A stretch of 64,000 bases of DNA from Aplysia californica (GCF_000002075.1 NW_004797529.1:76247-140246); one strand, 5' to 3'. Shown: positions 22,572 through 37,500, numbered from the stretch's first letter. A program made the numbers and translations. Notes: a model not told the origin generated them from the letters alone.

Positions 22572-25500
22572 ATGGCTGATGAAATGCAGCAAGATGAAGG
22601 CTTCGAACAGTTTGATAGTCAAAATGGAAATGCAGAAGCAGCCGAACCTACAGAAGCCGAACCCGAACAGATTGAACAGTCCACTGGTGGAGGCGGCGGA
22701 GAGGAAGATGAGGACGATGAAGACGACAGGTGAGTCACCTTTGTTTCCTTTCTTACATTTTGAGGCATGATTAATTTGAATTAGAGAGCTCTCAGACCAA
22801 TCTAGAGATCAAATTACTGAACCCGAAATGATTTATTGCATTGTTTATTTGGAAATGGGAGCAGATTTTAGTTTGTGAGTTTTATCGTACAGGGTATCAA
22901 GCTCGGACAGTAGATTAGATTAAACTGTACTGTGTACACACACTGCATGCGTGGTCCATGGTTTGGAAAATGGCCGTGGCTAGAATCTAGTGGCACTACT
23001 ACCGCACTACCATGAATAAAATTTGTCTTATTAGACTAGATTTAAATTTCTAGATCAAAGATTCTAGATCTAATCTAGAATCTAGAGTTGGATTTGATTA
23101 TTTGTCAGCACTTCTTGTTACTTGGCCTACCTTCCGCCATTTTGGTTGTCCCTGCTTTTTTTTTTCAAAAGCAGATAGCCTAGAATCTAGATTCTAGATA
23201 TCTAGATCTAGAATCTAGATCTAGTTGACAACTAAACGCCATTGGCAGATATATATAGTAACGGCCATCTTGTTTAACGTCATTGTCTTGAGGGATTCCC
23301 ACTTTGTTAGTCATGAGGCAACATGACCGCATGCCGGCAGCCTGCCGACTCTGATTTTCTTTGCAAGTTGCACTGTACGAGTACGGTTCGGTTGTCTGGG
23401 TAAATTTTTACTTTCACTCCCGCACACAGATGCACTGTTTCAGGGGTCAAACTGCTGTACTGTTTGCTGCAGATCACACATAAAGTCATAAAGCCACTAA
23501 AACTGTCGCAAAGCAATTATTTTCAAGACAATTTCAAATCTAACTAAAATATCAAATTATGGGTAAAAACAGGGGGGCATGCCCTCCTGTAACCCCCCAG
23601 ATTTTCTTTTACCCCGATTGGTCCAAAGCATGTCTATCTCGGTTAAAAACAATCAAATATTTCAAAAACTATTCATTTGCGACGGAAATGAAGTTGATAT
23701 TCGAGTTCAGCGCATCAATATTTAGTAGAAAATAGACAACTGGTAGCTGAGTGTGAGACGGGAGGGAAAGTTAAAAAAATACTGTTGTCTGTGACTGCAG
23801 CACACATGCGATTAAACGTACATCAAAGTTTAGCCGCACCCAGATCTAGATAAAACTATGCATCCTCGACTGGATATTCAAAACTTTGCGCTGGAGTTAA
23901 CTAGAATACGTAAACTACTGCAATTTCATCATTTGTAGGTAGCCTAGATATCTAGATCTAGATCTAGTAACATACTGGCTTTAGGCCGTCTGTACCGATT
24001 TTGATGGCCATTTTGTATAATATTCGATCTACTAGAGTTCAGAGCGGTAGCTCGTTACGGAAGTCCTCCCCCGGAATTAAACGCGAGAAAATTAACAATT
24101 ACCAGATCGCGTAGTAGAGAATCTTTGGGTATTGGCTCAACGACACAGTGCAAATGATCAACCGCTTCGATCCGGATCGTTTCTTTTGTTTTATTAGCCA
24201 AGGCTTCCAGTCTTCCGCAATTTTGCGGATTTCCGCAAATTAACAGAATTCCGCAAATGGAAAAATTTCCGTGAAAATTCGTGGCCCCCAAAAAATATTT
24301 TCAGAAATGGGAAATAAAAAATTTCCGTTATTACCAATAGTCAACAATAATAGCCAACCATCACCGGAAGTACTCTATTTGAAAGTGTAGACAGTGTCAC
24401 TTTCACTCTCTAAAGCTCAAGAAGCAGAGCACCAGCTCTGTAAACAAGAGGGGAAAATGACAGATTGTGGTTCAATAGGTCTTGGGCCTGCCAAGAAAAG
24501 AACTCTAAATAGAGCTTGATTTTTTTTTTTGCCAGTCTTGTTTGTAAGTATTGTTGTGGATTTAAGTTGAATATAAGCTGTCAAGTTATTTAGATCTAGA
24601 ATCTAGACTAACTTACAAAGAGGACTCAGTAGGACGCTGAGCTGCAAATGGGGTAGATCTACATAAGGGGAAGGGGCCTGGAAACTGCCAGTGCAAAACG
24701 GCGCGCTACGCAAAATTCGTCGCTATTAGAATCACAAATCAGATAACGCGGCAGGCATCCCCCTTGCAGGGTCAAACAAGATGGCTGTTTCTGTTAATAT
24801 CGGCCAATGGCGTTTATTTGTCGATATAGCTATCCGCTTCTGATATCTAGATCACAACTAAACGCCATAGGCTGATACTTAAAGTAACAGCCATCTTGTT
24901 TGTCATTCCCGCTTTGTCGGTCATTGTGGCAACACAACTGCATGACGGCAGCCTGGGGACTTGAATTATTTTCTTTGCAACTTGCAGAACTGTTCGGTTC
25001 AATTGTCTGACGTGATTGTGCAGCACCCATCTTCCGCCAAGATTGATTCTGATGCTGTACACTAGATTTCTACTGCGTAAACTGAGGCGAAGACTACGAG
25101 TAGGCCTACATATAAAACAAGTTCAAAGTTCAACGACGCAGTACATATGATCGTTTCTATCCGGGTCGCTTTTTAAAGTTTTGTAAGCACAAGAAATTTA
25201 GCACTTACAAACAAGAAATTGGACCCAAGAGGACACTGAGTTGCAAAGCAAATGGAGTAGATCCAGCCTATTTTGAGACTGAGGTGCAAAAGCAATAGGC
25301 GTATGCCAGGGGGAACCACTAGGAAAGACTCAAGAGAGGGAAGCTTGGAAACTGCCAGTGCAAACCGCGCGCTATGTAAAATAACTAGATCTAGGCCCAT
25401 TTTAGAATCACGATCAGATGATGCGGCAGGTATCCCCCCTGTGAGGTCAAGCAAAATGGCTGTTGTTACTATAAATATCGTCCAATGACGTTAAGTTGTC

Positions 25501-28500
25501 ATTTTCTAGCTATCTGCTTATTTTTGTTGTTTTTTTGTCCTAAAAGAAGGGGGGGATTTTGCCCCCAAAACAATGATTCAGAGAAGCACAGTATCGATCT
25601 AATTATTAAAAATTAGATTATTTTTTCACCAGTAACAAAACAAGTAATCAAGCAATAGGTCATTAGGATGAAACCAACAACTTACTTCATGTGTCTCAAA
25701 ATTGACGAGTGTTTCATTCTATCGTGATACATTTTTTTGCTGTAGGTACACATATGGCAGTTAAAGGTTTAAAAAAAATTTCAAACCTAATTTTAAGCAT
25801 TAAGTTCTGTGGGGAAAGGGGAGGGGGTGGCATTCAACTTTGTAAGTCATGTTTTGTTTGCAAGTGAAATGCGCTAAGATGAAAGAGCTACTCTGGTCAA
25901 ATTTGGTCGCTTTTAAGGTCGCTTTGCCCACAAGGGGGCAATCCCAGAAAATGCTGTTTTGAGAAAATCGAAGGTAACGTTTTTGGACCTTTATTCAGCT
26001 TCTTTAAAAGACATGGACAATTTTCTCAACAACTATACTTCTCCTACGGGTGGGGCAATTCCCACATTTGGTGTAGGCAAAGATTTCTGGAAACCCTCGA
26101 AATCTGAGTTAGCCTGCTTGTCCTCAAAAACGACCATTTGATGATAAAACGGTTACTTTGTGATTTGATATTTTTAAAATTAAAAAGTGCTTTTGTCAGG
26201 ACTATTTCCCTATGTGATCAGGTCTATTTGGCCAATTATGGCGATGGGCATCCTTTCTAATGTAGGCAATGTTTCCAATCTTTGACATTACATGTAGCCT
26301 TCTAAAATTTAAGTGGAGTTTCCTTTTTGAAAAGGTATCTGCTTTTTCAACACTATAGATTTCTTCAGAAAAGGATCCAATTTACTTGGGTTCAGAACCA
26401 TGTCTTCTTGCATTGTGTTAGTCGTATAATGTAGTGTTAGCTGGGTTTATAAATATGAGCTGCTGTGCCTGTCAAGCGTTATGCCATAAGAGCTCAGAGC
26501 TGGGTTTCATTTAAGGCTTACTTGTGCAAAGCAAAGCGACCTGGGTCGCTCTAGTAGACTAGTTTGCAGAGCCGAGAGGAAATGCGACTTTCTAACATGA
26601 AACAAGTATAATTGTCTCACTTAAAACCTCAAGCTGTAGACTCACTGTTGAGTTTGTACCTGCTGGCTTTACTGTTGGTGCCAAACTTTCCTTCTTGTTA
26701 ATGTTAAACTTAAAAAATGTAGGATATTTTTTTCCTCACCCCATTGTAAATTGCTCTTAAGTTGTATTGGGAAGAGATATTGACACTAACTTTTTTAATT
26801 CATTTAAAATGTGAGAGGTACACCCCCAGAATTCAAATGATCAGTTTTTGAGTATTGTTTATTTTATCAACTTTTGAGGATTTGTTTGGAAGTCGTGCAT
26901 GTTTAAGTTCTAAGCTAACCTACTACTTTTGTCTTTTCAGAAAAGTCTTTGTCGGAGGATTGAGCTGGGAAACAACCACAAGTAAGTTCAGTAAATTGTT
27001 GCGCAACCCCATCTTATATGTACCTCTGGCTTTTACCCGTTAAAAAAAAAGGCTGGTTCAGCCGACAAGAATGTTACTTTTTAAAGGTTGGGGGAGGAAT
27101 TCCGTAACGGTCGGCAACTATGAAACAGTAGGATAGAGGGTTTGGGGTGGGGATAGCGGTAGGGGCAAGGTTAGGGTATGGTCTCTTTTTTTATTGTATT
27201 TGTTGGGGTGGTCGCTCGTTGCGGAAGTCCTTCCAAGGTTGATATTGATGGGAAAGGTATACCTTTGTTTAATTACACATATTACAATTTTAAGTGACCA
27301 AAGGAAATTCTGTCGTGTGAGTGTTCTAATACATGTATTTCTTTACATCGTATTTTTTTTCCAGAGGATCTCAGGGAATATTTTGAAAAATATGGAGAAG
27401 TCACCAACTGCACACTTAAAACAGATCTCGAGACAAGAAAATCCAGAGGATTTGGATTTGTCGTTTTTGGTTCACCAGAAAGTGTAGACAAGGTATTAGT
27501 TTCTAACATCTTTTAAAGGTTGAAAAGTTCTTGACATGGCTGTACTATCATACTTGCTTTGGGGGGTGGGGTATCATATGAAAATGAAGTTTAGTTCAGT
27601 CAGTCGACTTCGCTTTTTAGCAAATTTTAAATTTTCATTGAAGTAAAAGTGATAATACTGATGTGGTTTAAAGTAATTTAGAGCACACTGTGTATAACTT
27701 TTTTTTTCTTTTGTATTTTTTTGTTGTTAAAGTAGAATAACAAGATATTTCAACAGAGGATTGTAGTGAGTGTTTTTCTCTGTTCTCCCTCTTCTTGTGA
27801 CGGGANNNNNNNNNNNNNNNNNNNNNNNNNNNNNNNNNNNNNNNNNNNNNNNNNNNNNNNNNNNNNNNNNNNNNNNNNNNNNNNNNNNNNNNNNNNNNNN
27901 NNNNNAACGGCCAAAAATCTCGGAGGGCCCGTGTGCAAGTTGCGCACGTTAAAGATCCCTTGGTGGTCTAAAATCGATAAGAGTAGGCTGCGGCCGCCAC
28001 CCCGGTAAAATTCAAAATTTCCTACCACTGAAAATATTAGGTGTTTTCCGTGCGCTCATATGACCTTATGCAGTTGCGAGCGGCGTAAAACACACTTACC
28101 AAACAAAAAAAGAAGCCGCTCCCTCGTCGCAGGCCTTCAGATCGCCGGCCGGAAAATATCTGGCGTTGCCAGATGGTCGCTGGACTGAGAACCCTTCGAT
28201 ACCGAGCAGATTTCACGTTTCCACGCTCAGTTTTACCGGGAAGTTGACAGGATTCCTGCCATTCTGTCGATATCCAACACTTGATCGATCAGTAAACTGT
28301 ACTTGTAAATGGGACCTAACTGAATTACCCCCCCCCCCCCCCCCGAGTCATTGAAACTTCACAAATATCAGGTTGTTTTTTTTTGACTGAATGATTTTTT
28401 GTTTTTGACAAAAATATTTTTATGACAGCCTTGGGATTTAACAAAAATTAAATTTTCTTAATTAAAAAAATGAGATTGCTACCTGTTTTCCAGTTTTTGT

Positions 28501-31500
28501 ATTGATACCTTGCTTTTACTACAGGAGTCATGAACTGTTAAAAAAAACTGTAGTCTTTGTTTTTGTAATGAGTGATTGTTTTGTTTTTTCCTAACAGGTA
28601 CTAAGTGAAAAAGAACACAAACTGCATGGAAGAAACATAGACCCCAAGAGAGCTAATCCCAGGCCAGTCAACAAAAAAGTCTTTGTTGGAAGACTTGACC
28701 CAGCTATAACAGAAGATGAAGTGAGGCAGTACTTTGAGGCATTTGGACCTGTAAGTTGACACAAATTTCTCATTAGCTTAAATTGGTAATGATAATTTCT
28801 AGCAGCTGTAGTTTTGAGTAGTGCTGTGCGATTTTGGGGTAACGAAGCTTCGAAGCGTGAACTTATTATTCATGACATTCGGATACCTCCGTCAAATGTT
28901 TTTTTTTTTCCTTCTTGTATATGATAAACATAAACCCAGACCTAAGTTCCTCTATTCTACATTCGCTAGCTATTCACAGCGCAGTCGAATGGTTTTTTTA
29001 TGTGATGAGCTGAGGCCTAACTTCGCAATTCGTAGTGCCGTCGAATCGTATGGGCTTATATATGTGATAAGCCCAGCTCTAACTTCCGCTATTCACAGCG
29101 CATCGAATGTTTTTTTTCCTAGATAAGCCTTGATCTAACTTCTGAAGTTCGAAGCGCCGCCGAATAGTTTGTTGTTATATAAGACAAACCCAGATCTAAC
29201 CTCCACAATTAAAAGCGCTGTCGAATCATTTTTTTCTTTTATTGCGACAGTCCGCCAGTCACTGAGCGCGCGTGTGTTGTCGCAGACAGTGCAACGTGTT
29301 GACATCACATCACTGTTCATAGCGCTTTGAATTTCGAATAGGGTTAGGGGAGCTCATTGCGACAGCTAACCTTATGGAAAAAACACATTCGCTGCGATTC
29401 AAGAGTCATGTGCCCTTGCTTGAGCAGTCCATAGTGTGGCGAGTGAATATTGAATAGTAAGAAATATTCTTTAAAGGATTGTTTTATAATTCTTGTAGGC
29501 TCTTATCACTCAAGTCTCGTAACCATCAAATAAAGAGTATTGAGAAAATGAGATGAAAATTCATTGATTTTAAAAAATCACACTGCATTCGAATGGCTCT
29601 GCTACGCCTCGAATAGCTGTGAATAGTGCTAAAATCATGATTGTCGAATAATCAAGTCGAATGGGCACAGCTATAGTCTTGAGTGGCAGTGTCATTTTGG
29701 TAAAATTACACAATAGCTACTTTTCCTCGGTTTTTAATTTTTTTTGCTCTTTTGGAGCTGTTGTGTACAGTATGTGATGCCGTCATCCCTGACTTGTCTG
29801 TTAATTTGTGTGTTGGCTCCTTGAACAGGAGAAAATGTGATAATCTACCTGGCACATTCCGGATTGAACCTTTTCGTTCTTGCTTCCTTTCACAAGTCTG
29901 GCTCTGCGATATTCTAAGTTAGTATTTGGAGTTCAGTCCAAGTACTTACTCTTGACTGAATTGTGGACTCGCATTTTGATGTGAAATTGGCTTTTACTTG
30001 CGCCGAACGTTTTGGTATGTTGGGACCTATGTGCAGCTAGGTTCTTTATCATGATATGGGTTGTCTTATATATATGACAAGATATTGTATTTTAGGTATA
30101 TGGGAGCGTGTCATTTCCGTTATGTATACACTAACTTTATTTATTATTCATTGAGATGGACGGTAAACTCGGAGGTCCTGCCTCTTAGCCCTATCCATAC
30201 GCCCTGGGGTCATTCTGTAACCCCGGGGTTGTATTCCTCACATTTCAGAACACTTGCAGTGCGAAGATCTCTGACACTTTCAGTATCTCTCAAAAATCAT
30301 TTTGAGACTGATATGCGAAGCGTACATATCGGGTTCACAAGTAAATTTCCTCTATGGGAAGTGGTGGAATAGAGTTCCCCACGTCGTATGTATACAATAG
30401 TAAAACACGACGTACAGATGGGGTTATGGCGCTCATATGACCTTATGCAGTTGCGAGCGGCGTAAAACCCACTACTATAATAATAAATAACAGATAAGGT
30501 TAAATAACCTTATAGTGTTGATAGGGGTGTTAAACCCGTACCAGTTCGCATTAACTTTGTTTTTTAAAAACATTTTTTTTTTCATTTTACTTTGCAGGTT
30601 GAAAAGCTTGAGCTTCCATTCGACAAAACAAAAGAACAAAGAAGAGCATTCTGTTTTGTGGAATTTAAGAAATTGTCAGCTATGAAAAAGTGCTTGGAAC
30701 AGACGAATCACAAGATTGGATCCCAAGAGGTAATAAACCTTCCATTACATTTTATTATTGTAACTCATTTTTCCTTTTGTTTGATGCATTTTACATAAGT
30801 ACCCCTTTCATATTTGTATGCTTACATAAAAATGCTGGGGTTTTCTAGTTACACAGCTCTTTCATCAAAGGAATTTCTCCAGCAGACTGAAGGACTGAAA
30901 AATGCTTCCTCTTATTAAGCTGAAGTCAAGCGCTCTGGTAATGCTGATATGCCTGACTGATGTAAAGTAAATATTTCCTCTCAAGTCCTCAAATTGAAGC
31001 TGATCTCAGTGACGTAACGATGGCAGGGTGATCATTTCCAGTTTGTGTTTGTGATGCTGCGATTGAAGCTGATTTTGTTCCACTTTCCTGCAGGAGACGG
31101 AAATGATGGAACAAAGGATTGCGGAGTGATGTGGGCCGAGAGGTACCATAAGCTCTAGTTGGTCAATGACATTGATAAAGATAAATGTAGACTGCTTGAG
31201 CACCTGTCTCTTTTTTATTATTTAAAGTTTATCTTTGTCCTGATATGAAATTATAATGTAATGTTCAACGCAATATTGCAATTAACCCTTATTCTCTTTT
31301 AATGGATTGCTTTTTTCCTTCTCAATAATAAACAGGTATCTTTTTTCAATTTGAATCTTCATATGATGGATTGCAAGATTAATGATCCAGAAATTCCTGT
31401 ATCAGATTCTTTGCCATGCGTTTATGCTGGTGAAGTTTTTTTCTCTTTGTACCAACACAAATTGATTTGGGACAGCTCCAAATATTGTTATAAATTCGTC

Positions 31501-34500
31501 ACAGTGGTCCTTCATTTTCATTGTTCATGTTTGCAAATTTTTACAGCCATAATTTTATTTCACTGTCATTTCAGGTTTAATGGAGCAAACGTAACTTCTT
31601 GTCTAAGCACCATTTTGATGAATGAGGAGTGCTTGTTGTTTTAATTGCTGTTTTCCTCTTATGCTCATTTCCACCTTGACGGGGTACTTGCAGCTAGAAT
31701 TTTGTAGCTTGTGCATGTTTTGGAGAAAGGTCAAAGACATTTGCAAAAAGCAATATATCAAAAAAACTGACTATTTATAAGATTTGTTGTTTCAAGTTTA
31801 ATGGAAAATCTCTTTTTAAAAAGGAATTTTTACCCCCAAGGTAAACTCTTTGCAAGGGTGTTTGACCGTGGTTTAGAAAATTAAGGACCACTTTCTTGAT
31901 AATGTGTGTAAGAATTGTCCCAAATCTTTTGTGTATTGCCATTTTTTTGTGAGACAATGTGTAAGTGAACTTTGCTTCTGTTCAGGTTGAAGTAAAAAAA
32001 GCAACGCCCCCAGGAGGGGCAGTGAGAGGAGGCCCAAGAGGAAGAGGATTTGGACCAGGTGGAAGAGGAGGCCGTGGAGGTAACGCTTGTTTGCTATTTG
32101 TGATGACCGGTTGTGTGGTTGTTTTTTTCCTCTTCTCCTATGACTCATTTCACCTGTTATACGTACATATTGGATCTGTGCGTGTGCTCACACGCCATTC
32201 TACCCAAGTAGGCATAGCAAATATTAGTACTATGCAACGCACAAGTTCTTATCCACGTTTTCTTCGGATTTTTCAATAATAATATATCCCCAGGATGTGG
32301 AAAATAATTTGCTATTATTCTTTACAGGTCAAATATTTAAGTGTTTACTATTTAAAAAAAGACTGCAACTAAAAAAGTTAGGTAACGAAAAGAGAAAAGA
32401 ACCACAAAAGGCAGCTGTGCAGTGTTTCAAAAGATAGAAATATAATATACATGAACCATGTTTTTGGTTTTGTTTTAGACATAAGCGGCAAAAATTTTGA
32501 AAGACGTCATTCTAGAAAAGCAAGGCAATTGGATTGATTTTAGTGCTTTGAAGTCTTCTTAGAAAAGCTTGATTTAGATTAGTGGCTGCTATTGGTGAAT
32601 TGTGGGCTGAGTCGCAGTCCTACAATGAATTGTTTGGGCACAATGAATGTCTAAAACTTCTCGTCCAAATAGCAACGGAAAACTTTCTTCTTTCACATTC
32701 TTTCCTGCTCTCTAACAAAGTTCTATCGTCTTCACTTTCTCTCCACACCCCCTCACCTCTTTTGCCCCCTTTTATGGGTTCCTGACTCTTCTGCAGCCTT
32801 TCTACTGCTACTCCTTGGCTCCTTCTTGCTGCTGTCTTTCAGCCCCAACCCCTAGGAAAGATCAACGCCTAGCTTTCTCGAACAAAGGTGAAAAATCTTG
32901 GAGGTCCTGTGTGCAAGTTGCACATGTTTAAGTCTTGGTCCAAAATCGACAAGTAGGCTTCGTCCTTCACATGGGCAAAATTCAAAAATGTTTAATGTGT
33001 CCTTAGTGCTCATATGACCGTGTGCAGGTGTGAGCGCCATAAAACACACAAACATAAGTCAGGTCTGTCTAGTTAGACTTTTTTTCCACGCGGCCACGCA
33101 TGGTTAGTCACGGCCCGTGCCTCATGACCTCCCTATTTTTAGTTACGGTATTTGAATATTACATAGCTGCCACTTTTCCGCTAAATAGCGGAAACTCCGC
33201 TTCATCTAGCTTTTCCCGCTACTTTCCACCTTCCTCCGCGGGACAGCTCTCGGTCGCAAATTGCGATACTTTTTTACACGCGGAAAACACCGAACCGGGA
33301 GAGAGACGAAAACGCAGCTTGCGCATGTCCGCCCGTAGCTTTCTACTTCCGTTCTTCTAGGCCGAGCGTTAGTTTCACTTTGTTTATTGTGGAGCAACAA
33401 AGTGTCGATCTGGCATCGGGACGTTAGCACGCCGAGTTGTCATTGAAAACGGCGGAAATTCGAGAGAAGTTGATGCTGAATGCAAAAATAATTATAAGGA
33501 GCTCCGCTTGCTGCACTTTGCGTTTGGTGCGATAAAGAAATCGCGGCCCGCGGCACTCCTGTACAATTGCGGTCCCGTTTGTTTACATGACGGCTATTGT
33601 GGCTGTTGAAGTGAATCTAGATCTAGATAATCTATCTCTAGATCTAGATATAATCTAGATTTACACATATTTAGATATCTAGATCTAGATTAGATAGCCT
33701 AGGCTGTAATTTTAATTCAGGTTAGATCTACACTCTACAGAGGGACTATACTAAGTTAAGTGCAAACGCGACCGCAATTGTACAGGAGTGCTCAGTACAG
33801 TGGCAAAGGTGTTGCCTCTTCGAAATCTTTTTATAAGACACCAGCTTGCAACAAACTCTGGATTTTTAGTCGCCAAGTCCAAACTGTGTCAAATTGACTC
33901 AAATGCTTGTTAGTCTACTTAGTGCCTTTGTTGGTTTTTTTTTTTTTTTCAAATACGTTTTAATTCAGTTGCCTATGGTTAACAAATATGACAGTTTTCC
34001 CTTCCAAAACCATAGGCTACATTTTCGAGTATATATTGCCTCTGGATCTCACTGGTTTTACTCCAGCCTTCGGAGAGCGCACGTCCGCGTTCGCATGAAT
34101 TTCCTCCTTTTTTGAAATTCCTGAGTGGCAGCTATGATATTAATACAGCTATTTTGTCTTGAACTGTTTCCTATACTATTTCTCTTGTCAATTTTTACAC
34201 AGTGAGGCTAAAGTTTAGATCTAGTTTTCTAATATTTGTAAGTTTTCACGCGAATTCAGGCAGATTTTGCTAGTCACATCTGTGTGCGGATCCATGTTTA
34301 ATGCATGTCGGTATTCTTTGATAAAATCTGGAATTTTTCCTTCCCATTGTTGAGAGGCCTGATCAGAATTTTTCTCTCCTCAAATTCCTTTCCGTGAGGT
34401 TGTGTGCAGCTTATCATTAATGTAAAATCACACACTACCCACTCTGATGAGTTGCTTTTATTGGAATCTGGATATGATGTGACTGAATTTGATACAGCAC

Positions 34501-37500
34501 AAAGATGTGTTTAGTGATGTACCAGAAAGGCATCAAAGGGGGTAACTGACCAAATATTTTTTTTGACACAGGTGGATTCCAGGGTGGCTATGGGTACAAT
34601 CAGGGCTATGGTTACGGTGGATATGGAGGCTATGGTGGATATGACCAAAGCTATGGCTATGGAGGCTATGGTGGAGATTACGGCTATGGCAGTGGCTACG
34701 GAGGCTATGGCAGTGGCAACTGGAACAATGGTGGCTATGATCAAGGCTATGGATATGGATATGGCGGTAAGCATTTTATAGTTTTTTAGCATGCTTGTGT
34801 TTTGTTTCTATATTATTAAAACAGTACTTATCTCATGGTGACAAGAAACAATGTCACCATGTACTTCTCACAGTTCGGGGACGTTAGGGGAAGCCACCTC
34901 TTTCCCCTTTGTTTTGAATTACCAAATTTAAATGCTCCTGTGTGCATGTAGCCGTCTTGTTTCACTAGACCAACTACCACCACCCCATGAGTGCTTTTGA
35001 GATTGCGTTTTGAGAGGTACAATGTTCTGTTTCTGGTCACCTGAGAATACTCATCTAATGTCATGTGAAAATGTTGCAATAAAAACTTCCTGGGGAGACT
35101 TGATTCAGTCCTGAGGGTTGTTTTCTCACTTTTGTCCACTTCCAGGTTTTTTTAAATGTGATACGATGCCTTGTGAGTTAACGACATGCTCAGTTTGGAA
35201 ATTACAGTTCACTTTAGATATGCAAGCAGTGATTTATGTAATATTTTTACTGTGATTATTCAGTGCCCACTTTGAAATTCTCTACAGTTAACGATAAAAC
35301 CCATCATTTTATGAATGAGCATATTCATGTATGGAAAGCAAGTGCTGTTATCTATTAGTCCAATTTTTAAAAATCTTTGCTCTTTGGGGTTTTTTTTTGC
35401 CTGTTAATAGTTCTCAATCCAGATCATGCTTATTTAGCAGCTCTAAAATGTTTCAGATGGACTTTTTTTTTCAGAGTTAAGATATATATGACTTATTTTG
35501 CCTATGTATTGCAAGGTGAAACAATTGTATTTGCTGCTTGATAAGCGGTACATACATTTAAAAGGACATGTACCCTTTCTGGGTAAATTTGTTACCACAG
35601 GGGAAGCCCAACGCGGAATTTGGTCTAGTTATTTATTTGTAGCATTTGCTTTTGTGTACTCTGCAGTAGAACCATTAGCTTTGAAGAATATGCAATACAT
35701 AATGCTGTTCATTTAACAACACATAACACTGGTGGGTTGTTTTTTTCCCCCCATCTTAACATTTTCATCATATTGATTTGCACCTGTTCTTTCTTGCATT
35801 AGTTTTTACCATTTTAGTGGCATGGGAACATTTTGGATTTTGTAGAATTTAGTTTTTAACACAAAGATGATTTCTTGAAAATGTTAACTGTCAAATTTAA
35901 TTTGTTGTTCCTCATTCTGGAAATTTCTTATTGCATAAACATTGAAACGCATGTTCCCATGCCACTTTAGGAGTTGTGTGTGCTGTAAATGGCTGATTGC
36001 AGCATATGTAACTGTATTGTGTTTTGTATGATTCTGAAGGTTATGATGATTGGGGCTATGGACAGGGAGGAGGTGAGTGAATCAGCCGTGGTTGTATTGA
36101 TCATCACTCCATCCTGCACATGGGAATGCTTCAGACATTCTTTAGAATAGCTTGACGCTCTATTTGCGTCCTTCATTTGATCACAGTACGAAAAAATTGT
36201 GACATTGTATGGAACTGGTTCGCCCCTCCTCCCTAGGTAAAGGGAAATTCAAAGACTTTCTGAACAGCACAGAGCGTTAGTGATAATTATTTTCGCCAAA
36301 AGGAATTAATTATTTTTCAAAACCTTTGTTTGTTCTTGATTTGTTTTTCTTTCAAGCTTGTGATTTTTTACGGTTATGACACCTTTTCGTATGAACATGA
36401 GATGCTAGAACATTTTTAGGTTTGTAACCTGGCATTTGCAAAATCTGATTTTTGTCTCATTTGTATTCTGATCTACATATGTAGTAAGCTTTTGTTACTT
36501 TTTTGTCCTTCCCATTCCACCAATTCTAGCTGTGCTGTTCAATAAGTCTAATTGACCGCTGAAGTTACCATGATCATAGCCATGATTTTGCATTGTATTC
36601 CCTGAAGCATCCCCATTTAAAGATTTATTTTTTTTGTATTTCGTTAGGGAAACCAATGCTGAGGGGGAGGGATGGGAGGCTTATGTTAAAAGTAGGCTTG
36701 TCACTGTATCAGATTTGGTACAAACCCCTCAGCGCTGGTCATGGGTTGTTAAACATGTTTGTGAGAGACTCTTTGTCTCGATTTTGGGGTAATTTATGCT
36801 TCTGGCTTCTCTAGTGAATGGTGTTGGTGACTATCTGGTTTTAAAGGAAAGTGGGAAGGGAAAATAAATTGCTGCACATAAATTCAGATGACACCATTGT
36901 TGTTCCTAGCTCTTGAGCTTAAGCATGCCATTTCATGATGCCATTGTTAAAAAGTTTCAGATCTTATAAGAAAAAAGATGCCTGGCCTTCATAGAGAAGA
37001 TTGGTGAGCGCCAATGCAAATAATACTCATTGGAGAGCAAGACGACTCGATGGGGAAGAAAAATGAGAATCATTCATCCTTGTTTTGATTGCTTGTCTTG
37101 GGAGTTACATGTTGTTGGTGTTCAAGCTTTCTTTCCTGTTTTTCTTGGTGCTTGTTTTAGCTTGTTGTGAAATATGTGTAGAGACCATGTTGAAGGTAAA
37201 GAGAAAAAACCCCAAATAGTTCACAATGAAGTACAATGTAGTCGAATAGCCAGTGTCAAACCTTAGAACTAGTTGCGTCCTGCCTGTAATAGAATCAAAA
37301 GTTCAAATGAATATAATTTGGATAGGATAGAAGTCTTTGGTGTTCAGTGTTGTGCATTTCTCTTTATTTGTAATTGAATGGGCTCAGTTACCTCTTAGAC
37401 TCGGATTGAATTCGGGTGCTCTGAATCGTGAAATTTTCCCTACACCTCTTCTCCATCTTTTCCAACATTCTTCATTGTTCCTGAGCGTTTGGTTTCCCAG

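Noticed and set aside
33100-33430. Open frames on both strands in hnRNP intron 6
   Set aside because: No similarity and mutually overlapping; the region is anonymous intron.
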